A stretch of DNA of 64,000 nucleotides from Tetrahymena thermophila SB210 (GCF_000189635.1 NW_002476512.1:620001-684000); one strand, 5' to 3'; positions 1 to 13,248 are shown, counted from the stretch's first letter. Notes: generated from the sequence alone by a model not told the origin. Made by a program: numbers and translations.

Positions 1-1768
1 AGAGAAAGATCTCATGAACCTATTTCCAAACTCATGAAAAAGTTTAATATACTCCGTCATTAAATGACCCATTTCATAAATAATTTAACTTGCTATATCA
101 TGGTAGATGCGATTGAAACAACTTGGAAGCAATTCCTTGATGATTTTGATAAAACCAAGGACTTTGCAGAAATCATTTAGACTCACATAAATTTTGTATA
201 GTCCGTCTTAGATAAGTCTCTCTTAACAGATAAGAATATTAATATTTATAGACTAATGAATTCTCTATTTAATTTGATTATCAAATTTAGAAATACTTAA
301 ATGATTATATTAACTGAAATTCAAGAAGAATATGAGCGTATCAGAGCTATCAAAAATACAAATAAGCAAAAAGCTATTCTCAGTGAGTTTGGTCACGATT
401 TTTCACGTAATAAAGATTTTGATTAGGAAGATGATGAACATGGTAGCGGTAGCGATCATTAGCTTGAGTCTGAAGACTTTTAAATTCCTTAGAATGCAAA
501 TTAATTTAACTAAATTTAAAAAGATTTTCAAAAGTAATTTACAGAATTGTTAATATTACTTAAAAAAGAAGACAAGCTCCGTTTCTTGAGTTTTAAGTTA
601 GATTTCAATGAATATTATAATTCAAGATAGAATGAATCTCTAGCTAATTTTGGATAAGACTAACTAAATAAATACTCAGCCAGTGGTACATTAAGGATGT
701 AAAATTTTAACGTAAAAGTTAATAGCAATTAAGGAAGCAGCTAAAATCTTGGTGGTGAAATCCCTACTTACAACAATAACACAAAGCTTTTTAATTTAGG
801 TCCCCACAGCAACAGCTTACCTCCTAACAGGGAAACTTCTTAATTCTTTAAACCTGATGTTAACACGGCTATTCCTAAGCCTAATAACTTTGGAGCTGAT
901 TTAAACACCAAAGACAGCTTCTTCTCTGCCTTATCAAATAATAACAATTTAAAGAATAGCGGATTTATCAAAAAAGACTCATCGTTCCTCCAAAATAACT
1001 CCTTGTTCAATTAGGATCAATCTTCTATTGCTAACAACAGCAAAAATAATCTAAATAAAACAAATCTAACTGGATTTAGCAATCTTGATATTAACAGCTA
1101 AAAATCTTTGAATAACTTCTTTTAAGGTAAAAGTAATGCCAGTATAAATCTTACCCAAAAATAAGATTTCTTCAAACCTTCTTCTGGTATGCCTTCAAAT
1201 AGAAGCTATAAGACTGTTGAAAGCAACTTTACAAAGATGGAAGAAGAGTAAAATGCAGATAGACAAAATGCTTATTAAGCAAACTTATTCTCTAAAAATA
1301 ATCCATTCAGCAACAACTTTACAGGAATGGATTCAGAAGCATTTAAGTAAAGAATAAATAATCAACAGCAAATCTCTAATGAAGATTATCTAAGATAAAA
1401 TAAATTGCCACAACCTTAATAGAACAATTTCTTTTAAGCTTAAAATAAAACACAACAACAAAGAGTAAATTTTTTTAATTTATATTTCAATAAATTTATT
1501 TTAAATTTAAAATTAGATTAACAGCAGAAACAATTTATCAAGACAATAAGAAGGGGATGAAGAAGAAGACTAAAAATATTAAGATTCAGACTAGAAAAAT
1601 TATAACTCGTCTGATATGTACAATAAAGATGATCAGGATGAATAATACGAGTAAGGAGAACATGAAGAATACGAAGATTAATATGATGATCAATATATCA
1701 ACGATCAGTATTAGCAAAATGATGAAGAAGATGATCAGGAAGATCACAATTAATCTAACTACGAATGA
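1..1768 (+). CDS. GCP3: Gamma-tubulin complex component 3 (GCP3/Spc98 family), 5' truncated
   Basis: Partial gene entering from the left edge in frame 1; about 571 residues are visible. The first ~210 residues are the C-terminal half of a GCP C-domain, the part that binds gamma-tubulin. The line MTHFINNLTCYIMVDAIE (codons 22-39) matches the family's helix preceding the conserved Trp, and LRFLSFKLDFNEYY (around codon 200) matches the end of GCP3 rather than GCP2 or GCP4-6. It would act in gamma-tubulin complexes at basal bodies and other microtubule-organising sites. One intron, 1465-1516 (52 bp, phase 0), joins exon 2 at 1517. The protein does not stop near the LDFNEYY motif as usual: ~280 Asn/Gln/Ser-rich residues and an acidic tail follow, ending at TGA 1766-1768. 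Family call is strong; the GCP3 subtype is likely. Confidence 0.85.
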
Positions 1769-2936
1769 GAATTCGATTTTAAAAAATATATTAATATAAA
1801 GCAAAACAGCCTGTTACTAATTATCCAAATTATTAATTTATTATTACAAATTTTCGAAATTATTAATAACCATTTTCATATTTATGTTTTCTTACAATAT
1901 CCTTTACAATTTAATATAAAATTCATCATAATTTTAATTAGATAAACTTTGTATAAAATAAATTATTTATCATTCTCACCTAAAAATAAATTTTGCTTTA
2001 TTCATTTATTTATTTAGCTTAATATTTCATAAAATTTAAATTATTTTTTCTTAATAAATGGAATTTTTTACTTAAAAACAAAATAAAATTTTAAACATTA
2101 AATTACAAAATTAAAATACAATATTTATTTAGTATTAGAATAGTAGGCATCAAAATTAATTAAAATAAAGTAAACAATTTTAAATATTAGGAGATGGATA
2201 TCATTTCTTTCTATTTTAAATTTCATTCTTATTTCTCTATTGACTTATTTCTTTTAAATGTTAATACAATAACTTAATTTAAAATTTTTTTCAAATTAGT
2301 CAAAGAAAAATTTAATTTTTTACACAAATTGAAAAAATTAAAATAAAATTGATTATTTTTTTTTAAGTAGCAGAAATCAAATAAGACATAATAATTTTTA
2401 AACTTTCTATTAGAATAACTATATAAAAAATATAAAAATATTTTAATTCATTTCAAAAGTTTAATTTTATTTGAATTCTTATTATTTATTTTTAAAATTT
2501 ATTAAAATAATAAATAAATTATAATTAATTTTTAGCAATGGTAAATTAATATTTTTATCTTTTTTAATGAAAATTGTAGTATAAAAAAATATAAATTATT
2601 GATTTTTAATAGTAAAATTAAGTAAGTAAAAGGTAAAAATTTTTGAAACTCTTGATTATTAGCGAAATAAAAACTTAGTTTTAATTATTAGAATATCTTG
2701 TATAAAATTAGATTATTATTTAATTCCAATTTAAAAAGATTTGATTTAAATTCATGCTTTAAATTAAATTATCTTTTCATAAAAATTAATTAAAATTAAA
2801 ATAATTTTTATTTATTTTTTTCGAATTTTTTTTAATTAGTAAAAGAATAATTTAATAATTAATTTGAACAGAAAGTTGAAAAATAGTTAAAGTAATTTAT
2901 TGGTTTAATGTAATTAATAGTAATACAGAATCAAAG
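1769..2936. other. Intergenic, very AT-rich
   Basis: Shared 3' side of two convergent genes. Only homopolymer-rich AT sequence is seen; no ORF, RNA gene or repeat of note. Confidence 0.6.
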
Positions 2937-4058
2937 TCAATTTTATTTTTAAGGGCTATAAGAAATGTTTGAGTTGTTAATCTAATTTAGTTTAATTTCT
3001 CCTTAGGTATGATTATAATTACTACTTTAATTAGTATTTCTGAATTAATTTATTTTTGTAAGTAATTTGAGTTTCCATGGTTTTGTTGCATATTTTTATG
3101 TTTTCACAGGACAGTCATTTAATCTTCTTTTATTATTGAAATCATTCATAAATGTACTTTTAAATTAATCTGGGAAAGATGGTATTCCTGGTGCTCTCTA
3201 TTTATATTTAAGTAAATAAAAGTTAATTGACATATTTTAATAATCATATTTTACTGATGTATCTGAGAGATTCTTATTAGGAGATCTATCATAAGGATTC
3301 TTTCCGATGTAATTGCTATTATATTCTGTACTATGTTGAGGTTAGTATCCCTTCAATAAAGGAGATCTTTTATTATTTTGTTTATAAAATTAATAAATGA
3401 ATAAATAAAATGATAAGTATTTACCCTTGTAACTAAGCTTTAATATCTCTGGCGGTTAACGGATTTAATAAATCTTTAACATTATAGTTATCTTTATATG
3501 TCGTTGTATTTGCAAATGGTAAACCAAATACATGTTTATCAAGTGGTTTAAGAGATTTATTATTAGGATCATAATTCTACCAATCTTTGAAATTACTCTA
3601 AATATAAATTGATTAGTTAAAAAATAAAATTTTATTTGTTAAAAAATTACATTATAAGTTGTTAAAGCAAAGAAAGGATTGCCACTTGGTTTATAAGTAT
3701 CTCTTTTTGGTGACTGTTTGCTTACTTTCCAAGGTTAGTAATCACTCTATTTATTATATATTAATTTTATAAAATTAAAATGATGATATTTTAATTTTTA
3801 AATTACACGATAGTTAGTGGATAAGTTAGGGTTTAAATTATCTGGGTTATGAAGACCTAGTGAATTGTAGTGAGTTTGATTGATACTAGGAGTGTTATCA
3901 AAACTTTTTTTATTATAATCTTTTCTATAATTAGTTTTAAATCCTGGTTTATAAGTTAATTTCAAGTTTGAGTGCTCACATTTGCAAAGTCCACAAGTAC
4001 ACTAAAAGCAAGCACAATTTCCTAATTTTATTTAAAATTTAAGAATTTTTTCAGACAT
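2937..4058 (-). CDS. SAXO-type stabiliser of axonemal microtubules
   Basis: Four exons: 4058-3807, 3746-3651, 3597-3425, 3366-2937; 316 aa. Near the N-terminus (residues 14-27) is a Cys cluster, CACFQCTCGLCKC, which is the hallmark of SAXO/FAM154 proteins. It is followed by repeated short blocks of the type T-x-Y-x-x-D-Y (LTYKPGF..NYRKDY; STNYR/SDYQPW; NTTTYKDNY; ST..MNDF), the microtubule-binding repeat pattern of that family. SAXO proteins sit inside the lumen of, or along, ciliary and centriolar microtubules. All splice junctions restore the frame and the stop is TGA (2939-2937). The start ATG (4058) lies only 50 bp downstream of the neighbour's stop, so the 5' end could be more complex than drawn. 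The last ~60 residues are less clearly conserved. Confidence 0.72.
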
Positions 4059-4108
4059 TAAACTTAAAATATTTATTTATTTATTTATATATTTCCTAAA
4101 TAAACAAG

Positions 4109-5209
4109 TCAAAAGAATAAAATACTGAACATATGATGGAAGTAATCAGGGTTTTAATCTAAAAGTTTAGCAACATCTATTGTTTTATTTGTAATAACTT
4201 CATCATTTAATAGTCTTTACAATCTAGGATCGTTTGGAGAAATATCATCTAAAAATGAGTAATCTAAAGAAAAGCAAGGCATATGAGAAGGAGTATATGA
4301 ATCAGAGTAACTCCTGGGTGAATTTTGTTAATAATAACTATTGCAACTAGAATTTCTCTTTTCTAAATAATTTTTATTGTTTATATTATCTACATATGAA
4401 TCTAGGTATTGATCTTTTAGTTAATTCTCTTGGGGTTAAGTCTAAGTGTTTTGCTAATATTATTATTGCATTTGTTATTGCTATTGTTGGTGGTCTTAAA
4501 ACTAGACATTCCCATGAGAAGCTCTTAATTTATTTTTATCCAAGGATTAAGCACGAAGAGAACTCTTCTTTTCATCTATGCCATTTGTTGATTAAGGCTA
4601 TAATTTAATAAAAAAATTAAATAATCATTTATAAATTATTTAACTTTATTAGAATGGCTATTATTTAATTTTATTAAATATTTACTTAAATTAATTAAAA
4701 TAAATAGGATTGCATACATACTAAAGACTTATTTATATATTTAAGATATCTATACGAAAAAAATGGGCATACAAATATTAAGCTGTTATTTTATTGTCTA
4801 AGAAATTATATAAAAATATAAAATTAAACAGCTCGTCATTTTTGCTAACTATTTAATGAAGTTGTAATAAAAATAAATTTACTAAAAAATCTAGCTTTCG
4901 TATTAAATTTTTTGAGTTTGGATTTAATGAGCTGCGATGAGATAAGATTTCTTTGTCTGGAAGATTCAATGATTTATCTAAAATATTTTAGTTTTTTTTA
5001 TTTCTGCCATGCAAATCATTTACTTCCTTAATGAAATTATCATAGGAAGTACCTCTTTAGCGATAAACTGTTTTTCTATACATTCTATTAGGCGAATTAT
5101 ATGCATAATTGGAAGGAGATCTTGCTTCGTTTCTATTGACAAAAATATCATCATCTTATTGTTATGCCTTTTCCTATATATCAGAGTTCTAGTGATAATA
5201 TTTACGCAT
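4109..5209 (-). CDS. Unrecognised Gln/Ser/Asn-rich protein
   Basis: Two exons, 5209-4883 and 4597-4109, both phase 0; 271 aa, ending at TGA 4111-4109. The intron of ~285 bp is long for this window. The protein is hydrophilic: basic N-terminal part, a poly-Gln stretch in the middle, then Ser/Tyr-rich sequence and a C-terminal segment (NDPRLQRLLNDEVITNKTID, then AKLLDQNPDYFHHMF) that looks like a folded or helical element. No known domain recognised. An upstream mini-exon (ATG AAG at 5297-5292, spliced to 5215) would add four residues and is plausible. The stop is 50 bp from the start of the SAXO-type gene on the same strand. Confidence 0.6.
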
Positions 5210-5297
5210 CTAATTCTATATAGTTTTAAAATAATAATTTAAAAGCCTTTCTTAAATACTAAAATATATAGTTAGATAACTAACTAACTACCTTCAT

Positions 5298-7152
5298 TTT
5301 GATAGACTCTAATAAACTTTTTATATCTTGAATTAAATTTCTATTTATCTCTTAATTTATATTAATTCAATACTTATTTGCATTAACAAATCACGATTTA
5401 TTTTATTAATATCCTAAATTCGCTTATCTTATAAATTTATTTAGGCGATTCTATAAATCAAGCATTATTTGCCAATAATTTTTTAGATTTTTTGTTATAT
5501 TAATTTTTTAATCACCATTTACTTGCCATTAAATTTGTGAACTGAATTGAAGATTTTTTTTTTGTGTGGCTTGAATGAATTAATAATTATTAATTAACCT
5601 TCTGACTATATCAAATGATAAAAATTATACTTTGATTAACTAATAACTATGCCTTACATTTCTAATTTAATTATTTATAAAAATAAATATTAACACTATT
5701 TTATTAAATATTTTTATTTTATTTTCATATTGCTGTTTTTTATTTTTTTATGCTTCAAACAAAAAATGTTGTTAAATAGCATTCATTTTTGAAATATTTT
5801 GTTTTTGCTTTTTTTAAATATATTTTACTTTTAAGATTAATAATTAATCAAAATATGTAAAATTTCCTTTAATTAAAAATGCTTTTTAAAAAAATATTTT
5901 AGCTATTGAAACATTTTTTATTGGTATTTGCATCTTGAACAAACAATTTTTATATTTTAAAGGAGAGGTGTGTCAAATTAATTAAATAATATTTTGCTGT
6001 TAAAATTAATTAATTAATTAAATAAATAAATAATTCACTAAAAAGAAGCAAAAAGTAAATGAATACAGGATATAAACTAAGAAATAGTTTTTAAAATCAG
6101 TGAATAAAATGATTTATTCTTTAACAAACTGGATTAGTTTTTTAATTTAAAATACAATAGCAATATAAGCGAGTAAGTAAACATAATCTATATGATAATA
6201 ATATAGTTATTGAATGCAAATACAACTCAATTAATTGCTAAAGAAATACAATTCTTAGATTTTATATCATGTATAAAAATTTACTACTCGAAAAAAAGGC
6301 AAACTGGTTTTCAAAATAAAATAAACATTTTTTATCATAACTCATTAATATAATTCGCTCCATAAAAAAGCTCTTAAACATAATCTTTTATCACTTATTA
6401 CTCCATTTAATATTTCAAAATCTTTTGCTCTAACAAAAATGGGATTAAATTAATAGTATTTAGAAATGACACTCTCTTTCCTCATAAACTATACTAGCTA
6501 TATATATGTTCAGCAAATATAATTTAAAATGTATAACATAAATAATCAAATAAACTTTCAAAACCAAAATAAAATCATATTAAAATAATCACAGATATTA
6601 AAAATAACAAATTTAAACAAATAAAATTTATTTCAATTAAATTTAACAGAAAAAAAAAATAAGAAGAAAGAAATTTATGAAAAAAATTGATCAAATTAAT
6701 TAAAAATTAAAAACCAAAAATTTAGAAAGAACTTTCTTTATTATTAAAAGAATGAATATTTTTTGATAAAGATATATTCGTTTGATTGATTCAAAGCAAC
6801 ATTTTTCATTAATTAATAAACATTGATATTTTTTGTAAATTATTAATGATAAAATTTTATTTAAGATTATTTATTCAGAAAAATAAATGTATTTGTTTAT
6901 TTATATATTAAGAAAGATATGCTTTTATTTGTAGATGAAATTTGAAACAAAATTAACATTTTTTAAATATATTTTATTTTTAAAAGAAATCAAGAGAAAA
7001 TTTTAACTGAATTTTTAAAAATATAGACAAAATAATAAATATTTATTTGAATATCATTCTAAAAAGTTGTTAAATTTTGAGAAATACATTTTTTAAACTA
7101 AATTAATTGCTATTTTTTATACTAATTTATGGATTTTTTATTAATATTAATT
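5298..7152. other. Intergenic, AT-rich
   Basis: Long A/T runs and TTAATTAATTAA-type stretches near 6000-6040. I see no credible coding signal on either strand. Confidence 0.55.
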
Positions 7153-9901
7153 TCAATCATCAACAAACTGATTTTCTTGTTGTTAATTGTTTTTAAATCT
7201 GGTGCTTTCAAGTAGTGTTGTTTGTTTATCACCAAATCCTAAACTTTACATATTCGTCATTAAGTCAGCCCATTAGACATGCAGCTAATTTTTAAAATAT
7301 TTTAAAATAAATAAAATTATATTTAAAAGTAATAAATACATCTGTTATGTGGTCTGATTAAATTTATCCGAACTGATTGAAGTGCTTTGAATACTATTCT
7401 ATTTTTTCTTTTAGAAGTCTTTTGATTTCTATATAACTAGTGTTATTATAAAAACCATAAGTATCTCTTAGCTCTCCCTCTTGTATAGTTTCCTTTGAAT
7501 TAATTTATAAATGTAAATGATAATAGATATCTTGACTAAAATTTGTTACTCTTGGGAACATGTATTGGAAAATAAAATCTTTGTTTTTAAGGAGTTCTTT
7601 ATCAATACCATTTAATGTTGGGGCAGGAATTTCCCACTTAGTAGGATCCCCTAATTAGAAGAATCTTTCTTTCTTTTAAGTAAGCTTGAGCTTAAAGTTA
7701 TGGTAATCTCTCTCTGTTTATTCTCTGATTTTCAAATACTTTATTTATAAATAAGATAAAATATTTTTTAAATAAAGTTAAGATTAAAATTATGCATTCA
7801 TACTTCCTTCATGGATTTTAACTCATTATCATAGTACTTGAACCAATTACCTAAATTATCTTAAACTAGCTTGATTTATGTTGTAATGTTATTTCTATTT
7901 TTAAATTTTTTTAGCTTATATAAAATTAAGGAATAGAATTATTTATTTACCCCCAAGAAATGCTCATATTGTTAAGATGGATATATAATTCTTCTAATAA
8001 AGGATTTTTCTCTTAAATTGTTGCATTGTAATGGAGGGAAAGATTATAAGACTAAGAAAAGCAATCTCCGATACTAAATAATGTTGTTGAAAGCTAATCA
8101 AAATCAATAATCAACTGTTTGCACAATTTTCTAACCTTTTTGTAGATAATATCCTAATTTCCTAAATATTCATTTGTTTTTTTCAAAAACTAGTTGATAT
8201 CTTAATTGATGACGCATTGAGCCTTTTTATTTTAAGTTTTTTATATTGCTTCAAAATTTTTACTAACTAAGTTATTGATTTTACCTCTCCGTTTTGTGTA
8301 ATCATTTAGTTTATCTTTGTTTGCTTAACTAGTTTGTCTCCTTCTTTCTTTAGCTTAGAGAAGGCATCTTCTTGTGTTATAGTCAAAAATCCCTCAACAA
8401 ATTTTGATCTCTTCAACTCAGGAGATCTTAAAATTTTGTTTAAGTACTTTTCCATAAATGCCATTCTCTTACTTAAAAAAAGAGGTTAAAAGCTTCTAGT
8501 TGATTTTTTAGCTGGAACAGGAGGGATCTTTTGTTAAAATTATATATAAATAAACATAAATAAAATGGATTCTAAATTGATTAAAAATATTTTTATTCTC
8601 AAATTTATTTCTTGCTTATTCAAAATATGTGATTGAATTTTTTCTACTGCTTAAAAGTTTTAAATTAATATAATTTAATTATTTTTTCATAAATAATATA
8701 TTCCTTCTTTAATAATTTAGGTATATATTATCAATTCTAAATGAATAAAGAATATCCAATTGTTTGCTTGATTAAATAATTTCTATTTTATTTCAGTTAG
8801 AATTTCTATTAAAAAAATTGAAGTTCAAGCTTTATTGAAGTTATTCATTTTGATTATTTTTTATGAAAATTATTATTTTAATTTATATTTTTGAGTATTA
8901 TTTTTACTAATATTGGATTTAAAAATTTAATTTACTGATATTTGAGGATATTATTTCTCTAATGTTTAGTGTAACCAAGCAAAATCATTATATCTTCTAA
9001 ATACTTCTATATTTAATGGCTGTGTTTAAACTTGATATACGATGTAGGCTTAGGAGAAGAGACCACCAGGTTTCTTTTCATATCTTTTTATTTATAAATA
9101 AAATTCTTATTTTTAATACCTTAGTTTACTAAAGAATTAATCATAATTGCTATGAAAAAATATTTTATTTTTTTATTTCATTTTACTTTGCAACTTGTAC
9201 ATGCAAACCTTCAACTTCTGATAGAGTAGAAGGATCAGGCTTTAAGCAGGGAATAGTCTTTTTGTAGTTGCTATCATCTGCTTCATGCTTTGGCTATTTT
9301 ATTATTATGAATTTATGTGTTTAAGATTTTTTTATTTTTAACATTTTACGACAACATGCTTAATTTCTTCTTCCTTTTGATGTTATGCATTTGTTGGTGT
9401 TTGCGCTTGTTAGTTATTTTACTAAGAAATATTATCTTGATTTGTTGGTTTAGTAACATAGTTATCATATTCTGAATAAGATTATACAGGTCCTAAGTTA
9501 AGATTGCTTAATTACTGCTAAACTCTGATGTAGTCAAGTTAATATTAATTTTATGCATCTTACTAGAAATTTTCAACCAACTTTATTTAAAATTATAAAA
9601 ATATATAAATCAGTAATATTCTATCTAAATCTTTTGAAAATATATTAATAAATTACAATTTTTAGCTCATCAATGCTCCACTTTTCAATATCTGAACCTT
9701 TTATTTATTAATAATATAATCGTTGTTTATTTTTGAGAATAGTAAATTCTTTGAAAGCTTAAATTTAATTAGAGTAAACTATTATCAAACTGTTTTACCA
9801 TTTTCCCTTAAATTTTCTAAATAGCTCATGAAAATATTAGCATCATATCCCTTATCGAGAATTTCATCGCATAAATATTTCTATTTGATTTCAGTACTCA
9901 T
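7153..9901 (-). CDS. PX-BAR sorting nexin (SNX4/SNX7/SNX30-like)
   Basis: Multi-exon gene starting MSTEIKQKYLCDEI at 9901 and ending at TGA 7155-7153; about 600 aa. After a Gln-rich N-terminal region come a complete PX domain (start YIVYQV near 9040; phosphoinositide-binding RRYNDF; IPPVPAKK; RMAFMEKYLNKIL) and a C-terminal BAR-type helical region (for example YYDNELKSMKEYLKIREQTE, where the exons at 7800 and 7740 join). PX-BAR nexins bind PI3P membranes and bend endosomal tubules for recycling. The intron that splits the PX domain (8939-8545) is ~390 bp. Between the PX end (frame reading FLTITQEDAFSKLKKEGDKLV) and the BAR part (KRRGKINNLVSKNFEAIQ) the frame shifts by -1 near 8290-8330 and no GT-AG intron in that stretch repairs it. 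This could be an assembly base loss, a real frameshift, or a start of decay; all other exons look intact. Confidence 0.8.
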
Positions 9902-11363
9902 TTTTAAATTTAACTTTAACTAAAAGGTGCTTGCTATGTATGTTTGTATTTCCTGTTTTTTAATATTTTTAATATGTTGAATTTAATAATTTTTTAATAA
10001 ATTACATAAAATAAGTGGAAGATAAGATAATAAATAATACATGAACCAATCTATTTTATTAAAGGATTCTTGACAATCAATCTGATTAAAAATTGTTATT
10101 TTTTGATTTTATCATCTTTTTAACTTTTTAATTTTTGTCAAATAAGTTTTTGTGGTGAACCTTCTTATGTTATCTATCTATTTTAAGATACAAATTAAAA
10201 TTACAAAATCCTACACAACAATATCATTTACAAGTATTCTAAGTTTACCATCATAGTAAGAAGACCTGTATTTATTTTGTACTTTAAAACTAACAATATA
10301 TTCTATTCTAACTTTTTATCAATAATAAATGATTTTAATGTGACAGAAATAATTTAAATAATTTCAGATTTATTATAGAACAAAATTTATTTAAAATATC
10401 AATCAATTAATTATTAACTACTATTTAATGTAATTTTATAAAGTAAAAATAAATTTTTTAAATAAGCAATTATTTATTATTTATTAATTTATAGCTTTTT
10501 GTAATTAATTTGAAGTGATAAAATTTGTTGATCAAAGAAAGAATTTTCAAAAAGTTTTTAAATGTTGTAGAATTGAAAATAAAATAATTTTATAAGTAAA
10601 TTAAATTAGTAGAAATATAGATAAATATTAATTTTTAATACATTCTAATAAAATAAATAAGGAAACAATTTTGAAATAAAAGAAAGATACTTTCTTTTCA
10701 AAATAAAATGAAAGAAATTAAAATTATGTGATAACATTTATCATAGACATTTCAATGAAATTTAATAATGAATGAATGAATTAAAGGAAGAAATGAACAA
10801 AAATTAATGTGCTCTAATTATTATTGATATTATTTATTTATTTATTTAATTTATGAAGGATATTTATTTAGTTTATTTATTTATATCTAATTTGATAGAT
10901 ACTTTGTATGCTAATGAATCTTTATTAAGATTTTCTTTCTTTTTTGTTTTATTTTTTAATTTATTTGTTTGTTTCCTTTATTTTTCTTTATTTTCATAAT
11001 GCTTTTTTATATTGTATTAGCTTTTTTTCATTAATTAATTAATGAATTTATGTATGTATGTATGCATGATATGCAGGACAACTTTGAAAATAGCTTTTGT
11101 ACAGATATTGTTATAATGCTTTTGCCTTGTCTTGTATCATGTTGTCCTATCCTATCCTATCTTGCCTTGTTTTTTGTTAGATTATTTATTTTTGCATGGA
11201 TTTAATATGCAAATAATAAGAAATGCATTTATTCATTTTAGATAGAAAGATAGGAGAAGAGTGAAAAATATAAAAAACATATTGATTTTTGAATAAATAA
11301 AATCTTAAGAAATCTTATAAATTATTAGGAAAAAGGCAAAAAAGAAAGTTAGTTTAAGAAAAA
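9902..11363. other. Intergenic with short simple repeats
   Basis: Between divergent genes. Holds TATG/GTAT repeats near 11051-11066, a CCTAT repeat near 11147-11161, and a possible coding relic on the minus strand at 10112-10330 (see findings). The last 100 bp before the carrier gene are A-rich, as expected for a 5' leader here. Confidence 0.5.
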
Positions 11364-12356
11364 ATGGCTAATTTCGTTATCCCATATTTAAAGCCCGTTG
11401 CTGATTTTTGGAACAGCTTGTGCATTGACCAACACCAAGACTCTCTTTTCTAATTCAAGGGACAAACTGGTTCATTAGGTACCGATTGGACATCTAAATA
11501 CTTGCGTTCTGAATAGGATGTATACAATCATAAATATTTATAATATCACAAGAGAGTTCATGAAGCTCCTGAACTCACTGATGTTATTTCAGATAATGTT
11601 TACAGATTGACTCTATTTGCAGGTGTTGAAAGAGTTTTATCAGTTAGATAAGCTTAAGCTATTCTCAAGACCTAATTCGCAGGTGCCACTGAAAATATTT
11701 CAGGAGCTTTCTAAACTGTATTGAATGGAGGTATATTCCGTAGAGGTTATTTCCGTGGTGCTCTCTTGAATTTATTATAATTTTGCGGTGCCCCTTACTA
11801 ATCTTTAATTTGGAGCAGAAATTCTGGTATCACCAATTAAGTGATCGTTTCAAGCATTTTCGAAGCATTCTTCTATCCTTTAGATACTGTTAAGACTCTT
11901 ATCTATAATGATGTCCAAGGTAAATACAAAGGTGCTTTCCATTGTGCTTCTTAAGTTGTCCAAAATGCTGGATGGAGCAGACTTTATGCTGGTATCTTCT
12001 AGAAGCTTATTTTCAACTCAGCTTTAATTTTCCACTTAAATCAAGTTTGGGATGGTAGCTCTTAATAATGGGCTTCTCTTGCTCTCGTTGCAGCAGCTTA
12101 TCCTCTCTTAGTTTTAAAGACACGTTTCTAAGTAGCTGGAACTCCTCTTGCTCTTGCTACTTCAAATGAAGTTTTAAAAGTAAATCGCAAAACTCTTTAT
12201 GCTGGTCTTGTTCCTTACTTAATTTTTAATACCCTCTTTGCCTACGAATTCGCTGCTTGGCACTCTTCTACAGCCCAAGAACGTGTTATTGGCGGACTTC
12301 AAAATGCTATGAAGCAATTCAGTTCTCCTGCTGCTGAATAAGTATGGAGCAGCTGA
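11364..12356 (+). CDS. Mitochondrial carrier-like membrane protein
   Basis: Intronless, 330 aa, with many in-frame TAA/TAG glutamines and TGA at 12354. The carrier signature P-x-[DE]-x-x-[KR] is clear once, PLDTVKTLIYND (around residue 170), followed by the usual KYKGAFHC-type segment and amphipathic helices. A weaker counterpart, PLLVLKTRFQ (around residue 250), lacks the acidic residue. The overall length fits three ~100-residue carrier repeats, but repeats one and three are divergent, so it may be a degenerate or structural carrier homologue. Ciliate respiratory complexes are known to contain such carrier-derived subunits; that role is inference only. Codon use and GC content are higher than average for the window, suggesting strong expression. 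Substrate cannot be predicted. Confidence 0.8.
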
Positions 12357-13248
12357 TAAAATTGAAGTCTCTGTCAATTTAGCTACTGAATGATATATAT
12401 CTTCAACTATTTTTATTCAATTATTGTGTTTTTTGAAATAGTAGTAACTCTGAATATATCGTCATATGCACTATGTTATTATTTTGTGGAAAAAACTTTA
12501 AAAAACAAATATTATTTCATTCATAAACTCATCTATAATATACTTACTTACATACATACCTACTATATAAATTTAAGTTAAATATTACTTAAGTTCTTTT
12601 CCTCATTTTTAGCAAGCCATTAATTAGCTAAGACTAAACCAATCAATCAATAAGTCAAGTTAGCAATCAATTATTAATATGAATCAGGTAATATAGTAAT
12701 AAAGGTTTTAGAAAGTCAAAGTGAGATATGTAATTCATAAGATAATTATGTTGAAATGCCTTAATGTGAGAAGTTTAAGCATTTAAAACCGATTCATACC
12801 ATCTTGTTTCATCTTTAAAAGCTGAAATTTCCCTTTTAATTGCAATAATTTTCATTTTTAGAATCAATAAACTAATGAAAATTAAAATATTTCATATTAT
12901 ATAAGATTTTAATGAATTTTTAGGGGAAAATAAACAAAAAAATGCAATTTTAAAAACAAAAATTATTTATACATTGATTGTCAATACTGATTGATTGGTT
13001 GAAAAATTTTATTTTTTAAATTAAAATAATTTGAGAATATTTTATTTAAAATTGTTAATTAATTTAATAATAAATCAAAAAAATTTAAATAAAATCTTAA
13101 CATTAAACATGATTGATTTCAACTTTTAAACACACTAAAAATTACTTTAAAATTTTTGATTATTTAATTTAAATTAATCCAATTTAATAAAGATAAATAA
13201 AATATTCAGTAATTAAATAATTTTTTCAAAAAATTTTTCAATTTATTT
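12357..13248. other. Intergenic; 3' flank of carrier gene
   Basis: An apparent 63-residue hydrophobic ORF just after the stop is AT-rich 3' flank rather than a gene. CAATCAATCAAT repeats occur near 12640-12660. Nothing else is seen. Confidence 0.5.

Noticed and set aside
4396-4608. 70-aa plus-strand ORF
   Set aside because: Antisense shadow of the Gln-rich minus-strand gene: Gln codons read backwards give Leu/Ile/Ala-like text.
12390-12581. 63-aa hydrophobic ORF
   Set aside because: Lies in the AT-rich 3' flank of the carrier gene, with no start context or domain.
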